DNA of 64,000 nucleotides. Source: Thermocatellispora tengchongensis. Lineage in GTDB: Bacteria > Actinomycetota > Actinomycetes > Streptosporangiales > Streptosporangiaceae. A program made the translations under genes and the position numbers. The DNA is taken from assembly GCF_014202315.1 (NCBI RefSeq), contig NZ_JACHGN010000018.1, positions 1 to 64,000 on the forward strand, read 5' to 3'. Shown piece after piece: positions 10,801-18,300 of this stretch. Numbering within the stretch: the stretch's first letter is position 1; every line of letters starts with the position of its first letter. The notes beneath the pieces were generated by a model that saw only the letters and a list, made by a program, of their open reading frames with translations, did no database searches and was not told the DNA's origin.

Positions 10801-12213
10801 GGCGGAGCCGAGCGCTGGACGCCGACCGGAACGGTCCTGGTGACCGGCGGGACCGGAGCCGTCGGCGGCCGGGTCGGCGGCTGGCTGGCCGGCCGTGGTG
10901 CCCCCCGGATCGTCCTGTCCAGCCGCTCCGGGCCGGCCGCCACCGGTTCCGCCGCGCTCGCCGCCACGCTGGCCGAAGCCGGCGCCGCCGTCGAGGTGGT
11001 CGCCTGCGACACCGCCCACCGGGAGCCGGCCGCCGCCCTGCTCGACCGGATCGATCGGTCCGGGCCGGCGCTGACCGCGGTCTTCCACGCCGCCGGGACC
11101 AACGACGTCACCCCGCTCGGCGACCTCACCGTCGCCGGCCTGGCCGAGACCGCCGCGGCGAAGCTGGCCGGAGCGGTGAACCTGGACGAGCTCACGTCCG
11201 GCCGGGAGCTGACCGCCTTCGTGACGTTCTCGTCCGGCGCCGCGATCTGGGGCAGCGCCGGACAGGCCGCGTACGCCGCGGCCAACGCCTTCCTGGACGG
11301 CCTGGCCGAGCACCGCCGCGGCCGGGGACTGGCGGCGACGTCGGTCTCCTGGGGCCTGTGGGGCGGCGGCGGCATGGGCCAGGGCGAGAGCGGTGACCGG
11401 CTGCAGCGGCTGGGCCTGCGGGAGATGGACCCGGACCTGGCGATCGAGACGCTGGCCGGAATCATCGACGCCTCGACCGGCTCGACCGGCTCGGCCGCCG
11501 GTGAAACGGCGACGGCGACCGTGACCGTCGCGGACGTGGACTGGGCCCGGTTCGCGCCCGTGTTCACCCTCCACCGCCCGAGCGCCCTCATCGCCGACCT
11601 GCCCGAGGTGCGACAGGCCCTGTCCGCGCACGCGTCCGAGCCCGACGGTCAGGACGACGGACGTGTGGAAGGCACCCTCAGGCAGCAGTTGAACGGGTTG
11701 TCCCGAATCGAGCAGGAGCGGATGCTGACAGATCTGGTCCGGGCCGAGGCCGCCGCCGTCCTCGGGCACGCCTCCATGGACGTGGTGGAGGCCGACCGCG
11801 CCTTCAAGGACCTGGGTTTCGACTCACTCACCGCTGTGGAGCTGCGTAATCGGCTGAACAAGGCAACCGGGATGAGACTTCCCGCCACGCTGGTCTTCGA
11901 CTACCCGACGCCGGAGATTCTGGCCGGCCACGTACGGAGCGCGATGAACCCGGGCGAGGGGACCGAATCGCCGTCGATCATCACCGAGATCGAGCGGCTT
12001 CAGTCGGCCCTCGCCGGCGTCACCTCCGGCTTCGAGATGCGCGACGACGTGACCAGGCTGCTGCGGGGGCTGTTGTCGAACTGGATAGACACGCACGGAG
12101 CGGAAGAACCCGTGAGCACCGACATCGAATTCCAGTCGGCCACACCCGACGAGGTGTTCAGCTTCCTGGACCAGGAACTCGGGCCACCGCGATCGACGCC
12201 ACAGACTAATTGA
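1..12213 (+). CDS. PKS-1: modular type I polyketide synthase, 5'-truncated (modules A end, B, C)
   Basis: Giant multidomain enzyme that extends an ACP-bound polyketide. The frame is open from base 1 and already inside an AT-to-KR linker, so the true start lies upstream; the GTG at 10 is not the start. At least 4070 residues are visible, counted from base 1. Domains: AT linker, KR (NADPH motif near residue 281) and ACP (Ser 589) of module A; KS (645-1070, Cys 815), AT (1189-1460), DH (1547-1817), KR (1827-2280) and ACP (Ser 2371) of module B; KS (2433-2853, Cys 2602), AT (2970-3247), KR (3339-3880) and ACP (Ser 3942) of module C; C-terminal docking region (3984-4070). The stop TGA is 27 nt before the ATG of PKS-2, so the two are probably co-transcribed. 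Both ATs look methylmalonyl-specific. The DH and KR of module B have unusual active-site residues. The PKS assignment is certain; the product is unknown. Confidence 0.98.
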   Translation, partial: ERVVRSLAEVHVRGVPVDWRAVLTPARPVDLPTYAFVRERYWAQGVPAASRRGDGNRPRTADWRYRITWVPVAGRRPAVLSGTWLVVTGSAGAGSARECVQALAGHGAEVVLAEVSAADREALAARVREAVGTQAVSGVVSLLALDEEPLAGAPVVPVGLAATVALIQALGDAGTTAPLWVLTQRAVTTGDGDPLTSPIQAQVWGLGRVAALEHPDRWGGLIDVPEVLDGVAAERLCAVLAGSGEDQVAIRDTGVLARRLVRAPRPRAGGVWAPRGSVLVTGGTGAIGGRLARWAATRRAKRVVLTSRSGPAATRIGALAAELAAAGTSVAVLAGDVAVRSEVAALIQWIGASGPGVSSVFHAAGVGGGDALADLDVAGLGVSMAAKAGGAAHLDALAVDLDAFVTFSSGAATWGSSHLGGYAAANAFLDALVEDRRARGLAGTSVAWGLWGGGGMAEGWSGAMLQRMGLREMDPDLAIGVLAQALDHGEGPITVADIDWARFAPVLTVHRPSPLIGDLPEAREALSEPAAEQGTAGGELTTRLTGLNRADQLRMLTDLVRTEAAIVLGHSSPEALAAGRAFKDLGFDSLTAVDLRNRLNAATGMSLPATLVFDYPTSAALAGFLRSRLLGDRDEVAVVTAAVSDEPIAIVGIGCRFPGGVRGPEDFWRLLAGGADVVSDLPTDRGWDMSAIYDAASAEPGQGPRGGFVYDAGEFDPGFFGISPREAMAMDPQQRLLLETSWEALERAGIDPGLLRGSPTGVFIGASWSGYGLDRQEADSDKAHLFTGMSSSVLSGRVSYTLGLEGPAVSVDTACSSSLVALHMAGQALRSGECTLALAGGAFVAATPVMFTGFDAQLGLARDGRCKAFGAAADGMGIAEGVGVLVVERLSDARRNGHRVLAVVRGSAVNQDGASNGLMAPNGPSQQRVIRAALANAKLAPRDVDAVEAHGTGTTLGDPIEAQALLATYGQDRPQDRPLWLGSVKSNIGHAQAAAGMAGVIKMVLALQHQELPRTLHADEPSPHIDWSSGEVRLLNRAVAWPIGDRPRRAGVSAFGGSGTNAHVILEEAPATEPGTGDTTDTPDDAPKVLTGGPTAWLLSARSAAGLAAQAERLGEFASAGEPPDPIDVGWSLVTTRSAFEHRAVLLGENRDELTAGLAALAAGEPAGGVIGGVIGGTVPAGGEVGRVVFVFPGQGSQWAGMGRELAENSPVFAARLAECARALSPYVDWSLDDVLAGGEGAPSLDRVDVVQPALWAIMVSLAAVWEAAGVRPDAVVGHSQGEIAAACVAGILTLEDAAKVVALRSRALTRLSGRGGMLFIGESADAVEARVAAWDGQVAIAAVNGPAATVVSGEPAVLSEVAAGCERDGVRARVLPVDYASHGPQVDTLRDEILTLLAGVAPGPARVPMVSAMTGEFLAGPEMDAEYWYASLRSSVRFRRAIEVLGAGYGVFVEVSAHPVLTAAVADTVEDAVVAGTLRRDDGGPSRLLASLAEVHVHGVAVYWAAVLPAGRRVALPTYAFQHQRYWPVSVAGAADVASAGLGSVGHPLLGAVVELADGDALVFTGRLSLTAHPWLAGHEVGGTVFFPGTGFAELAAVAGARLGCTRIDELTMATPLVLPATGDVQVQVTVSAPGGDGRRDVEIFARPVDAGVPWTRHAAGRVAPAPPPADFADGEFTVWPPAGAVAVPLDGVHQDLAAIGPAFQGLRAVWRRDGDVFAEVVLPEAIAGNAADFGLHPVLLDAALSAVWHAGPVVGGDGARMPFAWSGLSLYAVGASVLRARLRQSPAGAVSLVAADATGAPVVSVESLVLRPASASAAARSALRDALFRVEWTPVAVPAPASGGRWAVVGPDRLGLAERLGAAGVEVSAYADLAALAAAIEAGGTAPETVLAGLGTAAHIQEDADEGAAARRVTGEALELAQRWLALDLPARLVVVTRGAVATEPGEGVADLGAAAARGLLRSAQSENPGRLILIDLPGDAGAAPDPAGVLVAALDTAEPEIAVRGGGAYARRLARPSAVAAPAGATNETAPDDEANPGDESTSPRVPGAVLVTGGTGTLAGLTARHLAATGRAAHLILVSRSGPGAAGAAALAAGIAATGVGVMVAACDAGDRAALTALLAGLPAGTRLSGVVHTAGVVDDGIIGSLTPERVDAVMRPKTDAAWALHELTLGLDLDLFVLFSSVAATFGGPGQGNYAAGNAFLDALAERRRADGLTAVSLAWGAWMAGEGIGRNLSKGLLDRITRAGAGELSADEGLTLLDLALTRDEAVLMPVRFDVAGMRAQAARGAEVPALLRGLAGPVRLSTASAAGQGAGADTLRRRLAGVSPAERDRVLTDLVRTHVAAVLGHTSADAVELSRAFTDLGFDSLTAVELRNRLSAATGLRLPATLVFDYPTAGVLAGHLASELLGVLSPDATRPALTAVPIEPGEPIAIVGMGCRFPGGVRDPESLWELLSAGGDAITELPLDRGWDIAGMYHPDPDTAGTFYARSGGFVHDAAEFDPGFFGISPREALAMDPQQRLLLEISWEALERAGIDPMSLRGSQTGVFAGGSALGYGLFASTGSEGHLLTGGSTSVLSGRVSYTLGLEGPAVTVDTACSSSLVALHLAAQALRAGECSLALAGGVTIMATPGALVGFSRQRGLAQDGRCKAFSAHADGIGMAEGAGMMLLERLSDARRNGHPVLAVIRGSAVNQDGASNGLTAPNGPSQQRVIRAALANARLSAAEVDAVEAHGTGTTLGDPIEAQALLATYGQDRPEDRPLWLGSVKSNLGHTQSAAGAAGVMKMVLALRHQELPRTLHAEEPAENIDWSAGNVELLAKPRPWPVNGRVRRAGVSAFGISGTNAHVIIEEAPAAGDPPSTAGDPEPAVPVLTGPVAAWLVSARSGAGLRAQAGRLGEFVRARPELDVADVAWSLVTSRSVFEHRAVVVGRDRPELLSGLSSVAAGRPAAGVVTGTVPAGGGGGRVVFVFPGQGSQWAGMGRELAEASPVFAARLAECGRALAPYVDWSLDDVLHGREGAPGLDRVDVVQPALWAVMVSLASVWQAAGVEPDAVVGHSQGEIAAAVVAGILTLEDAAKIVALRSQALTALSGRGGMLSIAESADAVAARVAHWDGRASVAAVNGPDATVVSGDPDALAEVLAGCERDGVRARMLPVDYASHGPQADELREEILRLLDGVVPGPARVPIVSAMTGEFLRGPEMDAGYWYASLRAPVEFSRAIEALGRAGYGVFVETSAHPVLVTAIGATLENARPGDDPAEPGTARGLRRPPVLTGTLRRDDGGADRMLASLAEVHVHGVPVDWAAVLPTGARVDLPTYAFQHQRFWLETGKALRSGDPAEARFWAAVEDGDLAGLTGTLAVDPDKPFREVLPALASWRQRERGETVTAGWRYRISWPALPDPRPAPLTGTWLLVAAPAQRELAGACMSALDAAGADVVLVETAPGETGRQALADRLDPGPAPAGVVSLLALDEAPLPGAPVVTTGLAGTLALLQALGDRGIEAPLWVLTRGAVAAGPGETLASPGQSPVWGLGRVAALEHPGRWGGLIDLPSELDERAADRLVRLLAAGDTLSGEDQVAIRGDGIRVRRLVRAPRTGGAERWTPTGTVLVTGGTGAVGGRVGGWLAGRGAPRIVLSSRSGPAATGSAALAATLAEAGAAVEVVACDTAHREPAAALLDRIDRSGPALTAVFHAAGTNDVTPLGDLTVAGLAETAAAKLAGAVNLDELTSGRELTAFVTFSSGAAIWGSAGQAAYAAANAFLDGLAEHRRGRGLAATSVSWGLWGGGGMGQGESGDRLQRLGLREMDPDLAIETLAGIIDASTGSTGSAAGETATATVTVADVDWARFAPVFTLHRPSALIADLPEVRQALSAHASEPDGQDDGRVEGTLRQQLNGLSRIEQERMLTDLVRAEAAAVLGHASMDVVEADRAFKDLGFDSLTAVELRNRLNKATGMRLPATLVFDYPTPEILAGHVRSAMNPGEGTESPSIITEIERLQSALAGVTSGFEMRDDVTRLLRGLLSNWIDTHGAEEPVSTDIEFQSATPDEVFSFLDQELGPPRSTPQTN
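1933..7236 (+). other. Module B: KS-AT(methylmalonyl)-DH-KR(B type)-ACP
   Basis: The KS has its Cys (DTACSSS) at 2443-2445 and His residues at 2848-2850 and 2968-2970. The AT has GHSQG (Ser 3838-3840) and YASH at 4138-4149, the methylmalonyl pattern. The DH has HxxxGxxxxP starting with His 4738-4740, but the second motif reads LDAALS (Asp 5227-5229, Ser 5239-5241) where His or Gln is expected. The KR has VDD (6424-6432), Lys 6484-6486, Ser 6556-6558 and Tyr 6595-6597, so B type, but its cofactor loop reads TGGTGTLAG, with Ala (6187-6189) in place of a glycine. ACP Ser is at 7111-7113. If fully active, it makes an alpha-methyl trans double bond; if the DH is weak, a D-hydroxyl. Confidence 0.92.
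7297..11935 (+). other. Module C: KS-AT(methylmalonyl)-KR(A1)-ACP
   Basis: KS Cys is at 7804-7806 and the His residues at 8209-8211 and 8329-8331 (NLGH instead of the usual NIGH). The AT has GHSQG (Ser 9184-9186) and YASH 9484-9495, so methylmalonyl-CoA is expected. A dimerization element ([13 protein letters not shown]-like) precedes the KR. The KR has TGGTGAVG 10843-10866, Lys 11161-11163, Ser 11233-11235, Trp 11248-11250 and Tyr 11272-11274, with Gln at Tyr-3, hence A1 type. ACP Ser is at 11824-11826. The expected product unit is an alpha-methyl, beta-hydroxy ketide. The AT front (8620-8987) is nearly identical to that of module F. Confidence 0.94.
8620..8987 (+). repeat. 368-bp near-identical AT-front segment shared with module F (23101-23468)
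   Basis: Five mismatches counted by eye over 368 bp, at a constant offset of 14481. It links PKS-1 module C with PKS-2 module F. Confidence 0.9.
11950..12210 (+). other. C-terminal docking region of PKS-1
   Basis: About 85 residues follow the last ACP: a helix rich in Glu and Leu (ITEIERLQSAL), a second helical stretch, then an acidic terminal helix, SATPDEVFSFLDQEL. This matches the class 1 C-terminal docking layout of actinobacterial PKSs, in which the final helix binds the coiled coil at the N-terminus of the next protein. The same terminal pattern recurs in PKS-2 and PKS-3. Confidence 0.85.
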
Positions 12214-12229
12214 TCCGCTCATTGCTTCT

Positions 12230-12234
12230 GGGAG
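12230..12234 (+). promoter_or_regulatory. Ribosome binding site of PKS-2
   Basis: GGGAG lies 6 nt before the ATG at 12241. A GTG directly in front (12238) is in frame but only 3 nt from this site, so the ATG is the better start. Confidence 0.7.
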
Positions 12235-12240
12235 TCCGTG

Positions 12241-12339
12241 ATGGATAGCCAAGAAAAACTTTTTGACTACCTCAAGAGGGCGTCGGCCGAGCTTCAGGAA
12301 ACCCGTAAGCGGCTGCGCCGGATGGAGGCGGCCGAGCAG
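12241..12339 (+). other. N-terminal docking helix of PKS-2
   Basis: 33 residues before the KS, with KLFDYLKRASAEL followed by a basic, Arg-rich helix (KRLRRM). This is the coiled-coil docking type that receives the acidic tail of the upstream PKS, here PKS-1. Confidence 0.85.
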
Positions 12340-15300
12340 GAACCGATCGCGATCGTGAGTCTGGGCTGCCGGTACCCGGGCGGTGTCCATGACCCGGAGA
12401 GCTTTTGGGACCTGGTGGCTTCCGGCACGGACGCGATCGGCGGATTCCCGGCCGACCGGGGGTGGGAGGCACTCCGGCCCGCCGGCCCGGACCGTGCGAG
12501 CCTCTCGTTCGCCCTCCAGGGTGGTTTCGTTCATGATGCCGCGGAGTTCGATGCCGGGTTCTTCGGGATCAGCCCGCGTGAGGCGCTGGCGATGGACCCC
12601 CAGCAGCGGCTGATGCTGGAAGTTGCGTGGGAGGCGCTGGAGCGGGCCCGGATCGAGCCGCGCTCGCTGCGGGGCTCCTCGACCGGCGTGTTCGTGGGAG
12701 CCGGTTTCGCCGGGTACGGCGAGGGCCTGGTCGAGGCCGACACCGGCTCCGAGGGCTACCTGCTGACCGGGAGCCAGACCGCGATGATCTCGGGCCGGGT
12801 GGCCTACACCCTCGGCCTGGAGGGCCCGGCGATCACGGTGGACACCGCCTGCTCGTCGTCCCTGGTCGCCCTGCACCTGGCCGCTCAGGCGCTGCGCTCG
12901 GGAGACTGCTCCCTGGCGCTGGCCGGCGGCGTCGTCGTGATGGTCACTCCGGGGGCGTTCGCGGAATTCTCCCAGCAGGGCGCCATGGCCGCCGACGGGC
13001 GCTGCAAGGCCTTCGCCGGTGCGGCGGACGGCATGGGCTGGGGCGAGGGCGCCGGACTGCTCGTCCTGGAACGGCTTTCCGACGCGCGCCGCAACGGCCA
13101 CCCGGTGCTGGCGCTGATCGCCGGCACCGCCGTGAACCAGGACGGCGCCAGCAACGGGCTGACCGCGCCGAACGGGCCCTCGCAGCAGCGCGTCATCCGC
13201 GAGGCCCTGGCCAACGCCCGGGTCCGGGCCGACCAGGTGGACGTGGTCGAGGCGCACGGCACCGGCACGGTGCTCGGCGACCCGATCGAGGCGCAGGCGC
13301 TGCTGGCCACCTACGGCCAGGACCGGCCCGAGGACCGGCCGCTGTGGCTGGGATCGGTGAAGTCGAACATCGGTCACACCCAGGCCGCGGGTGGGGTCGC
13401 CGGGGTCATCAAGATGGTGCTGGCCCTCCAGCACGACCTGATGCCGCCCACCCTGCACGTCGATGTGCCCTCGCCGCAGGTGGACTGGTCGGTGGGCGAC
13501 GTGCGGCTGCTGACCGAAGCGGTGCCGTGGCCCGCCGGCGGGCAGCCGCGCCGGGCCGGCGTCTCGGCGTTCGGCGCCAGCGGCACCAACGTCCACCTCA
13601 TCCTCCAGGAGGCCCCCGCCGAGGGGGACGCCGACGGCGACCTCGCCGACAACCCCCCGCCCGCGGACGCCGCGGCCCTGGCGGTGCCGGTGCTGTCCGA
13701 GGGCACGGCCTGGCTGGTGTCGGCGCGCACCGCGGACGGCCTGAAGGCCCAGGCCGAACGGCTGGCCGATTTCGCCCGGAACCGGGCCGGCATGGAGGCC
13801 CGGGATCTGGCCGACATCGGGTGGTCCCTGGCGACGACCCGATCGGTGTTCGAGCACCGGGCCGTGGTCCGGGGCGAGAACCGGGACGAGCTCCTGGCGG
13901 GACTGGCGGCGCTGGCGGCCGACCGGCCCGCCGCCGGCGTCGCCGCCGGGGTGGTCGCGACCGGCCGCGGCCCGCGGCGGGTCGTGTTCGTCTTCCCGGG
14001 CCAGGGGTCGCAGTGGCTCGGCATGGGCCGGGAGCTGGCGGAGTCGTCGCCGGTGTTCGCGGCGCGGCTGGCCGAGTGCGGGCAGGCGCTGGCCCCGTAC
14101 GTGGACTGGTCCCTGGACGACGTACTGGCCGGCGCCGACGGGGCTCCCGGGCTCGACCGGGTGGACGTCGTCCAGCCGGCGCTGTGGGCCGTGATGGTGT
14201 CCCTGGCGGCGGTGTGGCAGGCCGCCGGGGTGGAGCCGGACGCCGTGGTGGGGCACTCGCAGGGCGAGATCGCGGCGGCGGTCGTGGCCGGCGGCCTGAC
14301 CCTCGACGACGCCGCCAAGGTGGTGGCGCTGCGCAGCCAGGCCCTGACCGCCCTGTCCGGCTGGGGCGGGATGCTGTCGATCGCCGAGCCGGAGCCGGCG
14401 GTGACCGCCCGGGTGGCGCCCTGGGCCGACCAGGTGGCGGTGGCGGCGGTGAACGGCCCGGCCGCGACCGTCGTCTCGGGCACGCCGGAGGCCCTGCGGG
14501 AGATCCAGGCCGCGTGCGAGCGCGACGGCGTGCGGGCGCGGATGCTGCCGGTGGACTACGCCTCGCACGGTCCCCAGGTGAACTGGCTGCAGGACAAGAT
14601 CCAGAGCATGCTGGCCGGGATCGCTCCCCGGCCGGCGCGGCTGCCGATGGTGTCGTCGATGACCGGCGAGACGCTGGCCGGTCCGGAGCTCGGGCCCGAG
14701 TACTGGTACGCGAGCCTGCGCGCCCCGGTGCGGTTCTCCCGCGCCATCGAGGCGCTGGGCCGGTCCCGTCACAGCGTGTTCATCGAGACCTCCGCGCACC
14801 CGGTGCTGACCACCTCGATCGCCGCCACCCTGGAGAACCTCGCCGGCTCCGGCGAGAGCGACGGCGTCTCCGGCCCGGCGCCGGTGGTGACCGGCACGCT
14901 GCGCCGGGACGACGGCGGCCCGGCCCGGCTCCTCGCGTCGCTGGCCGAGGCTCACGTCCACGGCGTCGGCGTCGACTGGTCCTCGGTTCTGCCCGCCGGA
15001 CGGCGGATCGACCTGCCGACGTACGCGTTCCAGCGTCAGCGCTTCTGGCCGGACCCGGTCCCGGCCGCGAACGGCGTCGCCACCCCGGGCGAGCACGACT
15101 CGCCGGCGCAGGCCCGGTTCTGGGCCGCCGTCGAGAACGGCGACGTGGACACCCTGGCCGACACCCTCGCCGTGGACGAACACCGCCTCAACGACATCGT
15201 CCCGGCCCTGGCGTCCTGGCGACGCCGGGAGCGCGACGACTCGGCGACCGCGAGCTGGCGATACCGGGTCTCCTGGGTGCCGGTGCCCGACCCGGCGCCG

Positions 15301-18300
15301 TCCGCCCTCCACGGGACCTGGCTCGTCGTGGCCCCGGCCGGCGGGAACGCGGGAGAGCAGATCGCCGAATGCGTACGCGCCCTGACCGCTCGCGGCGCCG
15401 ACGTCGTGCTCGCCGAGGTGCCTGCCGGGGAGGTCGATCAGAGCTCGCTCGCCGCCCGGATCGCAGACGTTCTCGCCCGGTCGCCGGAGTCCCCGCCCGA
15501 TGGCGAGAGGCCGGTGGCGGGAGTCGTGTCGCTGCTGGCGCTGGACGCCACACCGCTGCCCGGCCGGCCGATGGTGACCAGCGGCGTGGCCGGAACGCTG
15601 GGCCTGGTCCAGGCTCTCGGCCAGGCCGGGATCGCGGCGCCGCTGTGGGTGCTGACGTCCGGAGCGGTGGCCACCGCCCCCGGCGAGCCGCTGACCAGCC
15701 CGGCCCAGGCGCAGGTCTGGGGCCTGGGCCGGGTCGCGGGCCTGGAACACCCCGATCGCTGGGGTGGTCTCATCGACCTGCCGCCCACGCTCGACGCACG
15801 GGCCGCCAAGCGCCTCGGCGCCGTCCTGGCCGGATGCGGTGAGGACCAGGTGGCCATCCGCTCGGCCGGAGTCGTGGGCCGCAGGCTGGTCCGCACCGGG
15901 CCGTCCCGCAGTACCGGAGCATGGCGGCCACGCGGCACCGTACTGGTGACCGGAGCGAGCGGCGAGATCGGCCCGAACCTGGCGCGCTGGCTCGCCGACG
16001 CCGGCGCCCCCCACCTGACGCTGGTCAGCCGGCGCGGACCGGTGATCCCGGGGGCCGCCGCCGTGGCCGCGGCCCTGGCCGGCGCCGGAACCTCGGTCAG
16101 CCTCGCGGCGTGCGACGTCACCGATCGCGACGCCGTCGCCGGCCTGCTGACCTGGATCGACGGCATCGGACCGGCACTGTCCACGGTGATCCACGCGGCC
16201 ACGGCGGTGGAGCTGCTGCCCCTGACGGACACCGGCGTGGACGATCTGGCGCTGGCCCTGGGCGCGAAGGTCACCGGAGCCACGCACCTGGACGAGCTGA
16301 CCGCCGATCTGGACCTGGATGAGTTCGTCCTGTTCTCCTCGGTCGCCGCGATCTGGGGCGTCAGCGAGCACGCCACGTACGCGGCGGCCAACGCCCATCT
16401 GGACGCGCTGGCGGAGAACCGGCGTGCCCGCGGCCTGCCGGCCACGTCGGTGGCCTGGGGAGTCTGGGACACCGGCCAGGAATCCGACCAGGCCGACCGC
16501 GCGCTGAGCGTGATCCCGGAACGGTTGCGGCGCCAGGGCCTGCGGCTGCTGGACCCGGATCGGGCCCTGTCGGCCCTGGGCCAGGTGCTCGCCGACGACG
16601 AGACCGTGCTGTCGGTCGTGGACGTGGACTGGCCCCGGTTCTCGGCCGTGTTCAACGCCATGCGTTCCTGGCCGCTCCTGGACGCGATCCCCGAAGCGCG
16701 GCAGATCACCTCCGGCCCGACCGGCACCCCCGTGGTGACCTCGGGCGAGGCGGCCGAGCTGCTGGGCCGGCTGTCGGGCGCGACACCCGGCCGGCGGGAA
16801 CACATCGTGACGGAACTGGTCCGCGCCCACGCCTCGGCCGTGCTCGGACACGCCTCCCCCGACGCGGTCGAGCCCGACCGCGCCTTCCGGGAGATGGGGT
16901 TCGACTCGCTGACGGCGGTGGAGCTGCGCACCCGGCTCAACCAGGCCACCGGTCTGCACCTGCCCTCGACCGTCGTGTTCGACCACCCGTCGCCGCTGGC
17001 GCTGGCCCGGCAGATCCTGACCCGGCTCATGGGCACCCAGGAGCCGGCGTCGCCGGTCTCGCGGGTCACGCCGGTGTCGGCGAGCGATCCGGTGGTGATC
17101 GTCGGAATGGGGTGCCGGTTCCCCGGCGGTGCGGACAGCCCGGAAGCACTGTGGCGGTTGCTCGCGACCGGCGGGGACGCCATCGGCGGCTTCCCGGCCG
17201 ACCGGGGCTGGGACCTCGCCGGCCTGTTGAACACCGTTCCCGGTTCGGCGCTGACCTCGGTCACCCGTGAAGGTGGCTTCGTCGCCGGGGCGGCGGACTT
17301 CGATGCGGCGTTCTTCCGGATCAGTCCGCGTGAGGCGCTGGCGATGGATCCGCAGCAGCGGTTGTTGCTGGAAACGTCGTGGGAGGCGCTGGAGCACGCC
17401 GGGGTGGACCCGGTGTCGTTGCGTGGCTCTCTGACGGGTGTGTTCGCGGGTGCGGCGTCGTCGGGGTATGCCGGGCAGGCCGGGTTCGACGAGGGCTCGG
17501 CCGGCCACCTGATCACCGGCAATGTGACCAGTGTGATCTCGGGCCGGGTCTCCTACACGCTGGGTCTCGAAGGTCCTGCGGTGACGGTGGACACGGCGTG
17601 TTCTTCGGCCCTGGTGGCGTTGCACCTGGCCGCTCAGGCGTTGCGCGCCGGTGAGTGCGATCTCGCGCTGGCGGGCGGTGTGATGGTGATCGCCGATCCG
17701 GCCGAGTTCATCGGTTTCTCGCAGCAGGGGGCGCTGGCGGCCGATGGCCGGTGCAAGGCGTTCTCGGCTGAGGCGGATGGGATGGGCCTGGCCGAGGGCG
17801 CGGGCATGATCGTGCTGGAGCGGCTTTCCGACGCCCGCCGCAACGGCCACACGGTGCTGGCGGTGGTGGCCGGTAGTGCGGTCAATCAGGACGGGGCGTC
17901 GAACGGGTTGTCGGCGCCGAACGGCCCGTCGCAGCAGCGGGTGATCCGTGCCGCCTTGGCGAGTGCCGGGCTGGAGCCGGGTGACGTGGACGCGGTGGAG
18001 GGGCACGGCACCGGCACCCGTCTCGGGGACCCGATCGAGGCCCAGGCGATCCTGGCCACCTACGGGCAGGACCGGCCGGAGGGGCGGCCGTTGTGGCTGG
18101 GCTCGGTGAAGTCCAACATCGGCCATGCCCAGCAGGCCGCGGGCGCGGCCGGAGTGATCAAGATGGTCCTGGCCTTGCAGCACGGCCTGCTGCCGGCCAC
18201 GCTGCACGCCGATGTTCCGTCGCCGGAGGTGGACTGGAGCGCCGGTGAGGTCCGGCTGCTCACCGAACCGGTGGCCTGGTCCGCGAACGGCCGCCCTCGC

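Noticed and set aside
12238-12240. GTG as the start of PKS-2
   Set aside because: It is only 3 nt from the GGGAG site; the adjacent ATG at 12241 has better spacing.
15949-16380. A2-type KRs (D, F, H, L) as inactive, epimerase-only domains because of the TGASG or TGAGG loop
   Set aside because: The TGxxxGxG pattern is preserved and the Lys, Ser, Tyr and Asn residues are all present, so they should reduce as well as epimerise.
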